DNA of 64,000 nucleotides from Oceanihabitans iliipiscarium (GTDB lineage: Bacteria > Bacteroidota > Bacteroidia > Flavobacteriales > Flavobacteriaceae). Shown one piece after another: positions 26,410 through 33,394 of the stretch. Made by a program: the position numbers and the translations under genes. Below the pieces are notes generated by a model. It did not search any database. It was not told the origin of the DNA and worked only from the letters and a program-made list of their open reading frames with translations. The DNA lies in contig NZ_JBHUOV010000015.1 in assembly GCF_042686125.1 (NCBI RefSeq), positions 124,001 through 188,000 of the forward strand. Reading direction: 5' to 3'. Positions within the stretch are counted from its first letter, which is position 1; the number at the start of each line of letters is the position of its first letter.

Positions 26410-27042
26410 ATGATAGATGAATTAAAACAGCATTATGGTTATTTATTTGAAGATGAATTACTTCAAGAAATAAATAATATTGGTACGTATAAAGATATAC
26501 CTGAAGGTTTTAAACTGATTAATATAGGCGATTATATTAAGTCAATGCCTTTATTAGTAAGTGGTGCCATTAAAATTCTTCGCGAAGATGAAAACGGGGA
26601 TGAGCTTATTCTATATTTTATTGAGCAAGGCGATACATGTGCCATGACATTATCTTGTTGTTTAGGGAGTTCTAAAAGTGAAATTATAGCCATAGCTGAA
26701 ACCGACACTAAACTAATCATGATTCCTGTAAAAAAAATGGAAGAATGGTTAGGGAAATATAAAAGCTGGCAAAGGTTTATTCTACAAAGCTATCACGATC
26801 GCATGTCCGAACTTCTAGAGGCAATAGATACAATTGCCTTTTTAAAATTGGATGAGCGTTTGTTTAAATACCTTAAAGATAAGGCAATGGTGAATCACAA
26901 TGAAACCATTCATGTAACTCATCAAGAAATAGCACAAGATTTGCACACCTCCAGAGTTGTGATTTCAAGATTGTTAAAAACTTTAGAAATAGATGGTAAG
27001 ATTGAACTCCATAGAAATAATATAAAAGTCTTAGATTTATAA
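26410..27042 (+). CDS. Crp/Fnr family regulator of the sulfur island
   Basis: 210 aa. The N-terminal cNMP-binding-like barrel (about 15-120) lacks a convincing cyclic-nucleotide-binding signature; instead Cys77, Cys83 and Cys84 (TCAMTLSCCLG) sit in the region where a ligand loop would be. The dimerisation helix is at about 125-155, and a winged helix with VTHQEIAQDLHTSRVVISRL (about 165-205) is typical of Fnr-type DNA readers. It directly precedes tauE, a persulfide dioxygenase and yeeE/yedE genes, each with the same inverted repeat in front, so it is very likely their activator. Control of such genes in other bacteria is by unrelated families (ArsR-type BigR/SqrR, CsoR-type CstR, sigma-54 FisR). 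Sensing of sulfane sulfur by the cysteines is inference. Confidence 0.85.
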   Translation: MIDELKQHYGYLFEDELLQEINNIGTYKDIPEGFKLINIGDYIKSMPLLVSGAIKILREDENGDELILYFIEQGDTCAMTLSCCLGSSKSEIIAIAETDTKLIMIPVKKMEEWLGKYKSWQRFILQSYHDRMSELLEAIDTIAFLKLDERLFKYLKDKAMVNHNETIHVTHQEIAQDLHTSRVVISRLLKTLEIDGKIELHRNNIKVLDL

Positions 27043-27045
27043 AAT

Positions 27046-27089
27046 GTAACTTTTGTTACTAATTTAAGTTCAAATTCTCTTTAGGTTTG
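27046..27089 (+). promoter_or_regulatory. operator plus -7 box of tauE
   Basis: The inverted repeat GTAAC-TTTT-GTTAC (27046-27059) has its centre at 27052.5; TAGGTTTG follows at 27082-27089. No TTG lies 17-23 bases before the -7 box. The distance from operator centre to the last G of the box is 36.5 bases, the same as at the next two sites. The operator begins 3 bases after the regulator's stop codon. Confidence 0.75.
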
Positions 27090-27110
27090 TTTGAATTATT
27101 ATAAATAAAC

Positions 27111-27911
27111 ATGGAAATTCAACAACTTTTGGGTTATTTAGGAGCACTTCTAATAGGTTTAGTTTTAGGCCTAATAGGTGGAGGTGGTTCTATTTTAACA
27201 GTGCCAATTTTAGTGTATTTATTGTATATTAATCCAGTAACGGCTACAGCGTATTCTCTATTCGTGGTTGGTGTTTCTGCTTTAGTTGGCGCCATTAAAA
27301 ACATTCAAAAAGGTTTAGTTGATTTTAGAACAGCTATAGTTTTTGCCATACCAGCTTTTATAGCAGTATATATTACTCGAAAATTTATTGTGCCTGCAAT
27401 TCCTGAAGAATTGTTTTCTGTTGGAAGTTTTATCATTACAAAAGATATTGCAATTATGCTGTTTTTTGCTTTAGTGATGTTGCTAGCCTCAATTTCTATG
27501 ATTCGTAGCAACCGTAAAGATTCTGGCGAAGAAACTGAAGTTAAATATAACTATCCACTAATTATTATTGAAGGTTTTGTTGTTGGAATACTTACAGGAA
27601 TTGTTGGAGCTGGTGGTGGGTTTTTAATCATTCCCGCTTTAGTTTTATTAGCTAAGCTACCAATGAAAAAAGCTGTAGCAACATCATTATTAATAATTGC
27701 AATCAAATCATTAATAGGATTTATAGGAGATGTCGAGAATTTAGATATTGATTGGTTATTTTTGCTAAGTTTTACAGGCCTATCCATTATAGGAATATTT
27801 ATCGGAATGTACCTATCCAATTTTATTGAAGGGAAAAAACTAAAAAAAGGATTCGGTTGGTTTGTGCTTGTAATGGGAGTGTATATTATATATAAAGAAC
27901 TTACTAAATAA
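27111..27911 (+). CDS. TauE/SafE family sulfite exporter
   Basis: 266 aa integral membrane protein with about eight transmembrane segments in two homologous halves. The first begins LGALLIGLVLGLIGGGGSIL and the second EGFVVGILTGIVGAGGGFLI; these paired Gly-rich motifs mark the TauE/SafE (DUF81) family. Members export sulfite, sulfoacetate or related anions. Placed between a sulfur-responsive regulator and a persulfide dioxygenase (which makes sulfite), sulfite export is the likely role. It has its own promoter and operator at 27046-27089. Confidence 0.87.
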   Translation: MEIQQLLGYLGALLIGLVLGLIGGGGSILTVPILVYLLYINPVTATAYSLFVVGVSALVGAIKNIQKGLVDFRTAIVFAIPAFIAVYITRKFIVPAIPEELFSVGSFIITKDIAIMLFFALVMLLASISMIRSNRKDSGEETEVKYNYPLIIIEGFVVGILTGIVGAGGGFLIIPALVLLAKLPMKKAVATSLLIIAIKSLIGFIGDVENLDIDWLFLLSFTGLSIIGIFIGMYLSNFIEGKKLKKGFGWFVLVMGVYIIYKELTK

Positions 27912-27923
27912 AATATATAGTGT

Positions 27924-27967
27924 GTAACTTTAGTTACTGCACAGTATTCAAAACATAAGTATTTTTG
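27924..27967 (+). promoter_or_regulatory. operator plus -7 box of the persulfide dioxygenase gene
   Basis: GTAAC-TTTA-GTTAC (27924-27937, centre 27930.5) is followed by TATTTTTG (27960-27967). The centre-to-G distance is again 36.5 bases. There is no TTG box at the usual place. The start codon is 26 bases downstream. Confidence 0.75.
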
Positions 27968-27992
27968 AGTACAAATAATTAAAACAAATAAA

Positions 27993-29408
27993 ATGAAAGT
28001 AGAACAAATTTATACAGGATGTTTAGCCCATGCAGCGTATTATATCGAAAGTAACGGTGAAGCTGCAATTATAGACCCATTAAGAGAAGTACAACCTTAT
28101 ATAGAAAGAGCAAACTCAGATAATGCTAAAATTAAGTACATTTTTGAAACACATTTTCATGCCGATTTTGTGTCTGGTCATTTAGATTTAAAAGCAAAAA
28201 CAGGAGCTCAAATTGTTTTCGGCCCTACTGCAAAACCATCGTATGACGCCATTATTGCTGAAGACAATCAGATATTTGAAGTTGGCGATTATAAAATCAA
28301 AGTCATTCATACACCTGGTCATACCATGGAAAGCACAACTTATTTGCTTATAGATGAAGAAGGAAAGGAACATGGCATTGTTACTGGTGATACTTTGTTT
28401 ATTGGTGATGTTGGTCGTCCTGATTTAGCTCAAAAAATTGCTACAGATTTAACTCAAGAAAAGTTGGCAGGTTATTTATATGATTCGCTTCGTAATAAAA
28501 TTATGCCTCTAAGCGACGACTTAATTGTCTATCCAAATCATGGTGCTGGTTCTGCTTGTGGAAAGAATATGAGTAAAGAAACCACAGATACTTTAGGTCA
28601 TCAAAAGCAAGTGAATTATGCATTGCGTGCAGATATGACTAAAGAAGAGTTTATTGCTGAATTATTAGATGGTTTAAAAGAACCTCCAGGATATTTTCCA
28701 CAAAATGTAATGATGAACATTCAGGGTTATGAAAGTTTTGATAAAGTCATGACTAAATCTAAAAACCCTTTATCTCCTAATGCTTTTGAAGCTGCTGCAA
28801 ACGAAACGGAAGCTATTGTTTTAGATGTTCGTCATCAATCAGAATTTATAAAAGGCCATATTCCTCGTTCTATTTTTATTGGAATTGATGGTGGATTTGC
28901 ACCTTGGGTTGGCGCTTTAATCGTAGATGTTAATCAGCCTATTTTACTAGTCACTCCAGAAGGAAGAGAAGATGAAGTGATTACACGTCTGTCTCGTGTT
29001 GGTTTTGATAACGTGATTGGTTACTTAGATGGAAGCTTTAATACTTGGAAATCTGCTGGAATGGAGTACGATACTTTAACATCTATTTCAGCCGATGAGT
29101 TTGCTAATCGTTATTCAGATATTAAAGATGTTGTTTTTGATGTTCGTAAAGATGGTGAGTTTCTTGCAGAACACGTAGATCGAGCGAAACATACAGCTTT
29201 AGATACTTTAAATAATCATTTAAGTGAGTTTCCCGAGGATCAACCATTTTATGTGCATTGTGCTGGTGGCTATCGTTCAGTAATTGCAGCATCCATATTA
29301 AAGAGTCGAGGGATTCATAACTTAATTGATGTCGCTGGTGGCTATGGAGCAATAAAAAAGACAAATATTCCAAGAACTGATTATGTCTGTCCTTCAACTT
29401 TAAAATAG
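27993..29408 (+). CDS. MBL-fold persulfide dioxygenase fused to two rhodanese domains
   Basis: 471 aa, cytoplasmic. Residues 1-240 are a metallo-beta-lactamase fold of the ETHE1 type: THFHAD at 53-58 gives His54, His56 and Asp58; His110 (TPGHTMES) and Asp133 (TGDTLFIGD) complete the iron site; GRPDLA follows. Residues 262-355 are a rhodanese-like domain whose active-site loop (TPEGREDE) lacks the Cys, so it is inactive. Residues 362-470 are a second rhodanese with Cys423 in HCAGGYRSV. The enzyme would oxidise glutathione-type or low-molecular-weight persulfide to sulfite, and the active rhodanese can join sulfite and persulfide sulfur to thiosulfate, as in CstB-type fusions. It is flanked by sulfite exporter and YeeE/YedE genes. 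Confidence 0.88.
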   Translation: MKVEQIYTGCLAHAAYYIESNGEAAIIDPLREVQPYIERANSDNAKIKYIFETHFHADFVSGHLDLKAKTGAQIVFGPTAKPSYDAIIAEDNQIFEVGDYKIKVIHTPGHTMESTTYLLIDEEGKEHGIVTGDTLFIGDVGRPDLAQKIATDLTQEKLAGYLYDSLRNKIMPLSDDLIVYPNHGAGSACGKNMSKETTDTLGHQKQVNYALRADMTKEEFIAELLDGLKEPPGYFPQNVMMNIQGYESFDKVMTKSKNPLSPNAFEAAANETEAIVLDVRHQSEFIKGHIPRSIFIGIDGGFAPWVGALIVDVNQPILLVTPEGREDEVITRLSRVGFDNVIGYLDGSFNTWKSAGMEYDTLTSISADEFANRYSDIKDVVFDVRKDGEFLAEHVDRAKHTALDTLNNHLSEFPEDQPFYVHCAGGYRSVIAASILKSRGIHNLIDVAGGYGAIKKTNIPRTDYVCPSTLK

Positions 29409-29419
29409 ACAATATGATT

Positions 29420-29454
29420 AAAAACACAATTTGAATCAATCGATTGTGTTTTTT
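29420..29454 (+). terminator. terminator after the persulfide dioxygenase gene
   Basis: AAAAACACAAT (29420-29430) pairs with ATTGTGTTTTT (29443-29453), loop of 12 bases, ending in a T run. It separates the dioxygenase transcript from the operator of the next unit, which begins within a few bases. Confidence 0.65.
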
Positions 29455-29501
29455 CATGTAACATAGGTTACATGAATTTGTTGTTTAAGTGTTTATTTTT
29501 G
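29455..29501 (+). promoter_or_regulatory. operator plus -7 box of the yeeE/yedE pair
   Basis: CATGTAAC-ATAG-GTTACATG (29455-29474) is a perfect 8-base inverted repeat containing the GTAAC-N4-GTTAC core (29458-29471, centre 29464.5). TATTTTTG follows at 29494-29501, so the centre-to-G distance is 36.5 bases for the third time. It is the best-conserved copy of the three. Confidence 0.78.
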
Positions 29502-29520
29502 CTTCTTAAAACGGTTAAGA

Positions 29521-30075
29521 ATGGATTTTATTTATCAACCCTGGACTTGGTATGTATCGGGATTTTTAATTGCGCTTACCATGTTTATCCTTTTACTTCT
29601 AGGGAAGAAGTTTGGGATGTCTTCAAATCTTAGAACCTTTTGCGCAGCTTGTGGCGGTGGAAAAGCTAGCTCTTTTTTTAGATTTGATTGGAAAAATGAA
29701 CGCTGGAATTTATTAGTGGTTTTTGGCGCAATACTTGGAGGTTTTGTGGCTTCACATTATTTATCAAATGGAGAAATGCCAGTTTTAAATGAAGCAACAA
29801 TCTCTTCATTAGAACGATTAAAAATATCACCAAGCAATCAGTATTTACCACAAGAATTATTTTCTGTATCAGCATTAAGTGATACTAAAGTCATCATATT
29901 GTTAGTCGTTGGAGGATTACTAATTGGATTTGGTGCACGTTATGCTGGAGGCTGCACTTCTGGTCACGCAATTTCTGGGCTTAGTAATTTACAGTTGCCC
30001 TCTTTAATTGCTGTGATTGGTTTCTTTATAGGTGGGCTTATTATGGTTCATTTATTATTTCCTATAATTTTTTAA
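29521..30075 (+). CDS. YeeE/YedE family sulfur transporter, first half
   Basis: 184 aa membrane protein with four or five predicted segments. It carries CAAC at residues 41-44 and the family signature GARYAGGCTSGHAISGL with Cys145. YeeE/YedE (PmpA/TsuA-like) proteins take up thiosulfate or sulfane sulfur through a relay of cysteines. Here the transporter is split into two small proteins, this one and the next, as in PmpAB pairs. It starts 20 bases after the -7 box of its own operator-controlled promoter. Confidence 0.85.
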   Translation: MDFIYQPWTWYVSGFLIALTMFILLLLGKKFGMSSNLRTFCAACGGGKASSFFRFDWKNERWNLLVVFGAILGGFVASHYLSNGEMPVLNEATISSLERLKISPSNQYLPQELFSVSALSDTKVIILLVVGGLLIGFGARYAGGCTSGHAISGLSNLQLPSLIAVIGFFIGGLIMVHLLFPIIF

Positions 30076-30078
30076 GTG

Positions 30079-30492
30079 ATGAAAAGTATTCTATATATCG
30101 TTATCGGTTTTTTCTTCGGATTAATTATGTACAAGTCTGAAGCGGCATCATGGTTCCGTATTTATGAAATGTTTCGTTTTGAATCATTTCACATGTATGG
30201 TATCATTGGAACAGCTTTAATGTTCGGAATTGTTTTTGTTTATTTAATTAAGAAATTTAAAATAAAATCATTTGATGGTAAGCCAATTATTATTTCACCT
30301 AAAGACAAATCTTTTTATCGATATATGTTTGGAGGTATCATATTTGGATTGGGCTGGGCTTTAGCTGGCGCATGTCCAGGACCAATATTTGTATTGGTAG
30401 GTGCTGGCTATTTACCAATATTAATTGTGTTAGTATCTGCAATTTTAGGCACGTTTTTATATGGTGTTATAAAAGATAAGTTGCCACATTAA
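30079..30492 (+). CDS. YeeE/YedE family sulfur transporter, second half
   Basis: 137 aa from the ATG at 30079 (a GTG lies one codon earlier, directly after the upstream stop). It has about four transmembrane segments and the signature GLGWALAGACPGPIFVLVGAG with Cys99. It follows the first half by 3 bases and is surely co-translated with it. PmpB-like proteins of this size pair with PmpA-like ones. The last gene of the plus-strand part of the island, it ends at a bidirectional terminator. Confidence 0.85.
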   Translation: MKSILYIVIGFFFGLIMYKSEAASWFRIYEMFRFESFHMYGIIGTALMFGIVFVYLIKKFKIKSFDGKPIIISPKDKSFYRYMFGGIIFGLGWALAGACPGPIFVLVGAGYLPILIVLVSAILGTFLYGVIKDKLPH

Positions 30493-30501
30493 AAAATAAT
30501 A

Positions 30502-30531
30502 GAAAGGGATTTACCTTGGTAAATCCCTTTC
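30502..30531. terminator. bidirectional terminator
   Basis: GAAAGGGATTTACC (30502-30515) and GGTAAATCCCTTTC (30518-30531) form a perfect 14-bp stem between the convergent yeeE/yedE and DsrE genes. Confidence 0.85.
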
Positions 30532-30538
30532 TTAAAAG

Positions 30539-30952
30539 TTATTGACCTTCCTTAATATAGCCCCAGCCTTCAGCTTGTTTTTGAATAATTTCTAGAATGC
30601 CATCTGGAACACTAGTGACTCCTGGAATGATTTCAGAAGCATCAATTTTATGGCGTTTCATTGTGCCTTCACAAATAACAAAAGTGATATTTTCATTTTT
30701 TGCTAATACTTCTAAATCAAAGGCAACAGATGATTTTTCCTTTAAAACCATATCTATAGAGCCACTATACATAACGACTTCAAATTCAGATTCTGGATAA
30801 GCCTTCGACATGGCTTTCACATGTCGTATAGTCGATTGGTGGACTATAGTATCATTACTTGTAACATCAAATACAATTTTTACAGGTTTCTCTTGAGCAA
30901 AAGTTGATATTGAAATTAGGAATGCAATAATTAAGTTTATATAATTTTTCAT
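30539..30952 (-). CDS. exported DsrE family protein
   Basis: 137 aa. A signal peptide (1-19, ISISTFAQ) is followed by a DsrE-like alpha/beta fold: KIVFDVTSND, FEVVMYSGSIDMVL, ITFVICEGTMKRHKI, GVTSVPDGILEIIQKQAEGW. The single Cys in the VICEGT loop occupies the place of the sulfur-carrying Cys of the family. Exported DsrE proteins are common beside thiosulfate and sulfane sulfur enzymes. It is the last gene of the minus-strand unit 32698-30539, 19 bases after the Tat protein. Confidence 0.82.
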   Translation of the reverse strand: MKNYINLIIAFLISISTFAQEKPVKIVFDVTSNDTIVHQSTIRHVKAMSKAYPESEFEVVMYSGSIDMVLKEKSSVAFDLEVLAKNENITFVICEGTMKRHKIDASEIIPGVTSVPDGILEIIQKQAEGWGYIKEGQ

Positions 30953-30971
30953 TGTTTTTATGTTTTAATAT

Positions 30972-31652
30972 TTATTCGCCAGCAAATATGTAACCACATC
31001 CATGTTCTTGTGCTCTTCCTAAAGCCCAAACACCAGAAGGTACAGACTGTATATTGGGTAAAATGCCACTTACCCAATCATTATAAACCTCTGTAGGATC
31101 TAGATTCATTTTCGAAGCCACAGCATTGCTATATACTTTAATGGCCAAATCACAGACACAAAACATTGCACCACGTTCTTGCATGCGCTTGATACCATCA
31201 ATTATTGGAAGCGGGAAATCACCATCTTGTGGTTCATAATAAGGGTTGCGTTTATAAGCGGTTCCATCGCTCTTTTTTACATTAAAGACTTCAGCCATTG
31301 GATACTTTTCCCATAAACGGTCTTCAAAAGCAAAAGGTATGGCATCGTGTCTTAATACAGTCATTGCAGTCATATTTTCGTCAGCTGTGCCAGTTTCATT
31401 ATTTGATAAATAGTAGGCCCAATTCCAAATGATAGGAAATCCAGCATGTGGTTTAGAGCCATCATATACAATACGATGATCACCTTTAATTTTTTTAAAC
31501 CACTCATCTGAATCATTCATTCTTTTAATGTCTAATTCTGGTGTGTTTGCATAAATAGGATTGGTAAGAATACCAATAGTACTTGCAGTTGCACCTAATG
31601 CAATTGCTCCTAAAAATTTTCGTCTTGAATTACTGTTACTAGTTGTTTCCAT
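30972..31652 (-). CDS. Tat-exported protein, DsrE-like C-terminus
   Basis: 226 aa. The N-terminus has a twin-arginine signal (SRRKFLGAIALGA, about 9-21), so it is folded in the cytoplasm and exported by Tat. The mature part is rich in aromatic residues and contains FCVCDLAIKVYSNAVA and the C-terminal GVWALGRAQEHGCGYIFAGE, a motif similar to those ending Tat-exported DsrE-like proteins of flavobacteria. Cysteines lie in CVC and near the C-terminus. Between a cytochrome TsdA homologue and a DsrE protein it probably handles periplasmic sulfur compounds; the reaction is unknown. Confidence 0.68.
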   Translation of the reverse strand: METTSNSNSRRKFLGAIALGATASTIGILTNPIYANTPELDIKRMNDSDEWFKKIKGDHRIVYDGSKPHAGFPIIWNWAYYLSNNETGTADENMTAMTVLRHDAIPFAFEDRLWEKYPMAEVFNVKKSDGTAYKRNPYYEPQDGDFPLPIIDGIKRMQERGAMFCVCDLAIKVYSNAVASKMNLDPTEVYNDWVSGILPNIQSVPSGVWALGRAQEHGCGYIFAGE

Positions 31653-31657
31653 AATAA

Positions 31658-32698
31658 TTACTTAGTTTTGGTTATATTAAATTGTTGTTTGTAATAGTCT
31701 ATTATAGGTTTAAAAGGACCTTTCTGATGTTGTTCAGTTGAAAAATTATCAGCGTAAGGTGGATATGGAGTTGATACAGGTTTTTTCTTTAAATCTGGAA
31801 AATCTTTTTCAGAGTTTTGTTTTTGTGGTCTTTTTTGCTGATTAATATATCCAGCAACGTCATAAGCTTCTTCATCACTTAACGTTGGCGAATCATAGGT
31901 TGTTCCGAAAGGCATGTTAGCTTTAATAAATTTTGCAGACGTTAATACACGAGTCATGCCTGCACCATTATTATATGAATCGTTTCCCCAAAGTGGTGGA
32001 TATTGATAAGTTTTACCATCTTCAGATTTTACACCTTGCCCATCATTTTGGTGACACACAACACAATGATCTGTAAATATTTGCTTGCCATGGTCTATAT
32101 TTATGGCACGATTAATCATCTTCATTTTTACAAATCCAGTTCCTTCAATTTTGCCATCTTTAGGCGCATAACGGCTAATCCAATTTAAGTAACTAATAAA
32201 AGCCAACATTTCATTACTGTCTTCAGGCATCATTTTACCATTCATACTGCGTTCCATACAACCATTTATTCGTTCCTCAATAGTGCCAATTTTATTTTCT
32301 CGACCTCTGAATTGAGGAAAACGTTGGATGATACCAATAAGCGGAGCAGAGTAGGGCTTGGTGCCATTATCTAGATGACAATTTGCACAGGCTAATCGAT
32401 TTCCAGAAAAGATTAACCCTTGATTGCCATTATCTGGACCTAAGTATTCTGGAGTATTGCGAAATAGTTCGTAGCCATATTTAATTTTTTTACTTTCTTC
32501 AGAATTGTCAAGTGTACTTGTATCATAATTCATATAGTAAATACTTGCTATATTGTTAGAATCTACAAAAGCACTTTTTGGCATAAAATCTAAAAAATGA
32601 GCTAAAAGAAGAGCACCGAAAATAAGAATACTACCAAACCCTATAAAAATTATAAAGATGAGTTTCTTTTTTTCTTTCGTTATAAAATAATTAGGCAT
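31658..32698 (-). CDS. di-heme cytochrome c, TsdA-like thiosulfate dehydrogenase
   Basis: 346 aa. One N-terminal membrane anchor (about 12-34) and two heme-binding motifs: CANCH 104-108 and CVVCH 212-216. Around the first heme the sequence follows TsdA closely: HLDNGTKPYSAPLIG, RFPQFRGR, TIEERINGCMERSMNGKMM. Cys147 in this stretch is at a distance from the heme 1 His compatible with the axial Cys ligand that is typical for TsdA. TsdA couples two thiosulfate molecules to tetrathionate (or the reverse) in the periplasm. It heads the minus-strand unit of the sulfur island. None of the GTAAC-N4-GTTAC operators lies upstream. Confidence 0.8.
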   Translation of the reverse strand: MPNYFITKEKKKLIFIIFIGFGSILIFGALLLAHFLDFMPKSAFVDSNNIASIYYMNYDTSTLDNSEESKKIKYGYELFRNTPEYLGPDNGNQGLIFSGNRLACANCHLDNGTKPYSAPLIGIIQRFPQFRGRENKIGTIEERINGCMERSMNGKMMPEDSNEMLAFISYLNWISRYAPKDGKIEGTGFVKMKMINRAINIDHGKQIFTDHCVVCHQNDGQGVKSEDGKTYQYPPLWGNDSYNNGAGMTRVLTSAKFIKANMPFGTTYDSPTLSDEEAYDVAGYINQQKRPQKQNSEKDFPDLKKKPVSTPYPPYADNFSTEQHQKGPFKPIIDYYKQQFNITKTK

Positions 32699-32945
32699 AA
32701 CTAGTCATTTAACAGGTATTCGCTATGCTAAAAATTTCAGGGAGAAATAATATTATATAAAAAAATGATTTATGTAATCTTGAACTAGACGCTTATAAAA
32801 AGCACATAATTTTTTGCTAAGTTTTAAAAGTACGAAAAATTATAATAGTAACGACTTAAATAATTCTTCTTTAATACTTTAGGGGTTTTTTGTAACATTT
32901 TAAATGATTCGACGTCATATAAGTATCAATCAATATTTAATCATC

Positions 32946-33284
32946 ATGAGACAAGACAAACAACTTATTGTTTTAACACACTTAAGCCAACTTATTACCT
33001 TGGTTATTGGCTTTGGGAGTTTAATACTACCATTAATTCTTTGGGTAACCCAAAAGGAAAAAGTACATCAATTAGATACGCATGGTAAAAATATTATCAA
33101 TTTTCAATTGAGTTTAATCGTTTACTGTTTAATATGTATTCCTTTGATACTATTCTTCGGATTAGGACTTTTAGGATTTGTTATATTAGGTATAATTTCT
33201 ATAATATTTCCAATTATTAATGCGATTAAGGCGAGTAATGGAGAAACACCAACATATCCTTTATCTTTTAATTTTATTAGTTAG
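32946..33284 (+). CDS. DUF4870 family membrane protein
   Basis: 112 aa from the ATG at 32946. This start gives MRQDKQLIVLTHLSQLITL, which is how family members begin; an ATG at 32904 would add 14 basic residues. Three hydrophobic segments and the motif VHQLDTHGKNIINFQLSLIVY identify DUF4870 (Tic20-like fold). The function is unknown. A small inverted repeat (TACTCT-TT-AGAGTA, near 33290) and a strong terminator follow. Confidence 0.82.
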   Translation: MRQDKQLIVLTHLSQLITLVIGFGSLILPLILWVTQKEKVHQLDTHGKNIINFQLSLIVYCLICIPLILFFGLGLLGFVILGIISIIFPIINAIKASNGETPTYPLSFNFIS

Positions 33285-33341
33285 TTAATTTACTCTTTAG
33301 AGTAGCCTTTTAAATAAAATTTGAAAGGTTGAAAGATAAAG

Positions 33342-33371
33342 AAAACGCTCACCATTTGGTGAGCGTTTTTT
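33342..33371. terminator. strong terminator between convergent genes
   Basis: AAAACGCTCACC (33342-33353), loop ATTT, GGTGAGCGTTTT (33358-33369), then more T residues. It serves the DUF4870 gene and, being nearly symmetric, probably also dnaN. Confidence 0.85.
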
Positions 33372-33394
33372 GCATATATGAGGGACTGCTGATG

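Noticed and set aside
29122..29457. Minus-strand open frame of 111 codons over the end of the persulfide dioxygenase gene
   Set aside because: Overlaps the catalytic rhodanese domain and the downstream terminator; His/Leu-rich composition is typical of an antisense shadow.
32699..32945. A fourth GTAAC-N4-GTTAC operator before the TsdA-like gene
   Set aside because: Only half sites (GTAAC near 32848 and 32892) and an imperfect GTAAT-N4-AACTA were found; spacing to a TAnnTTTG box does not fit.
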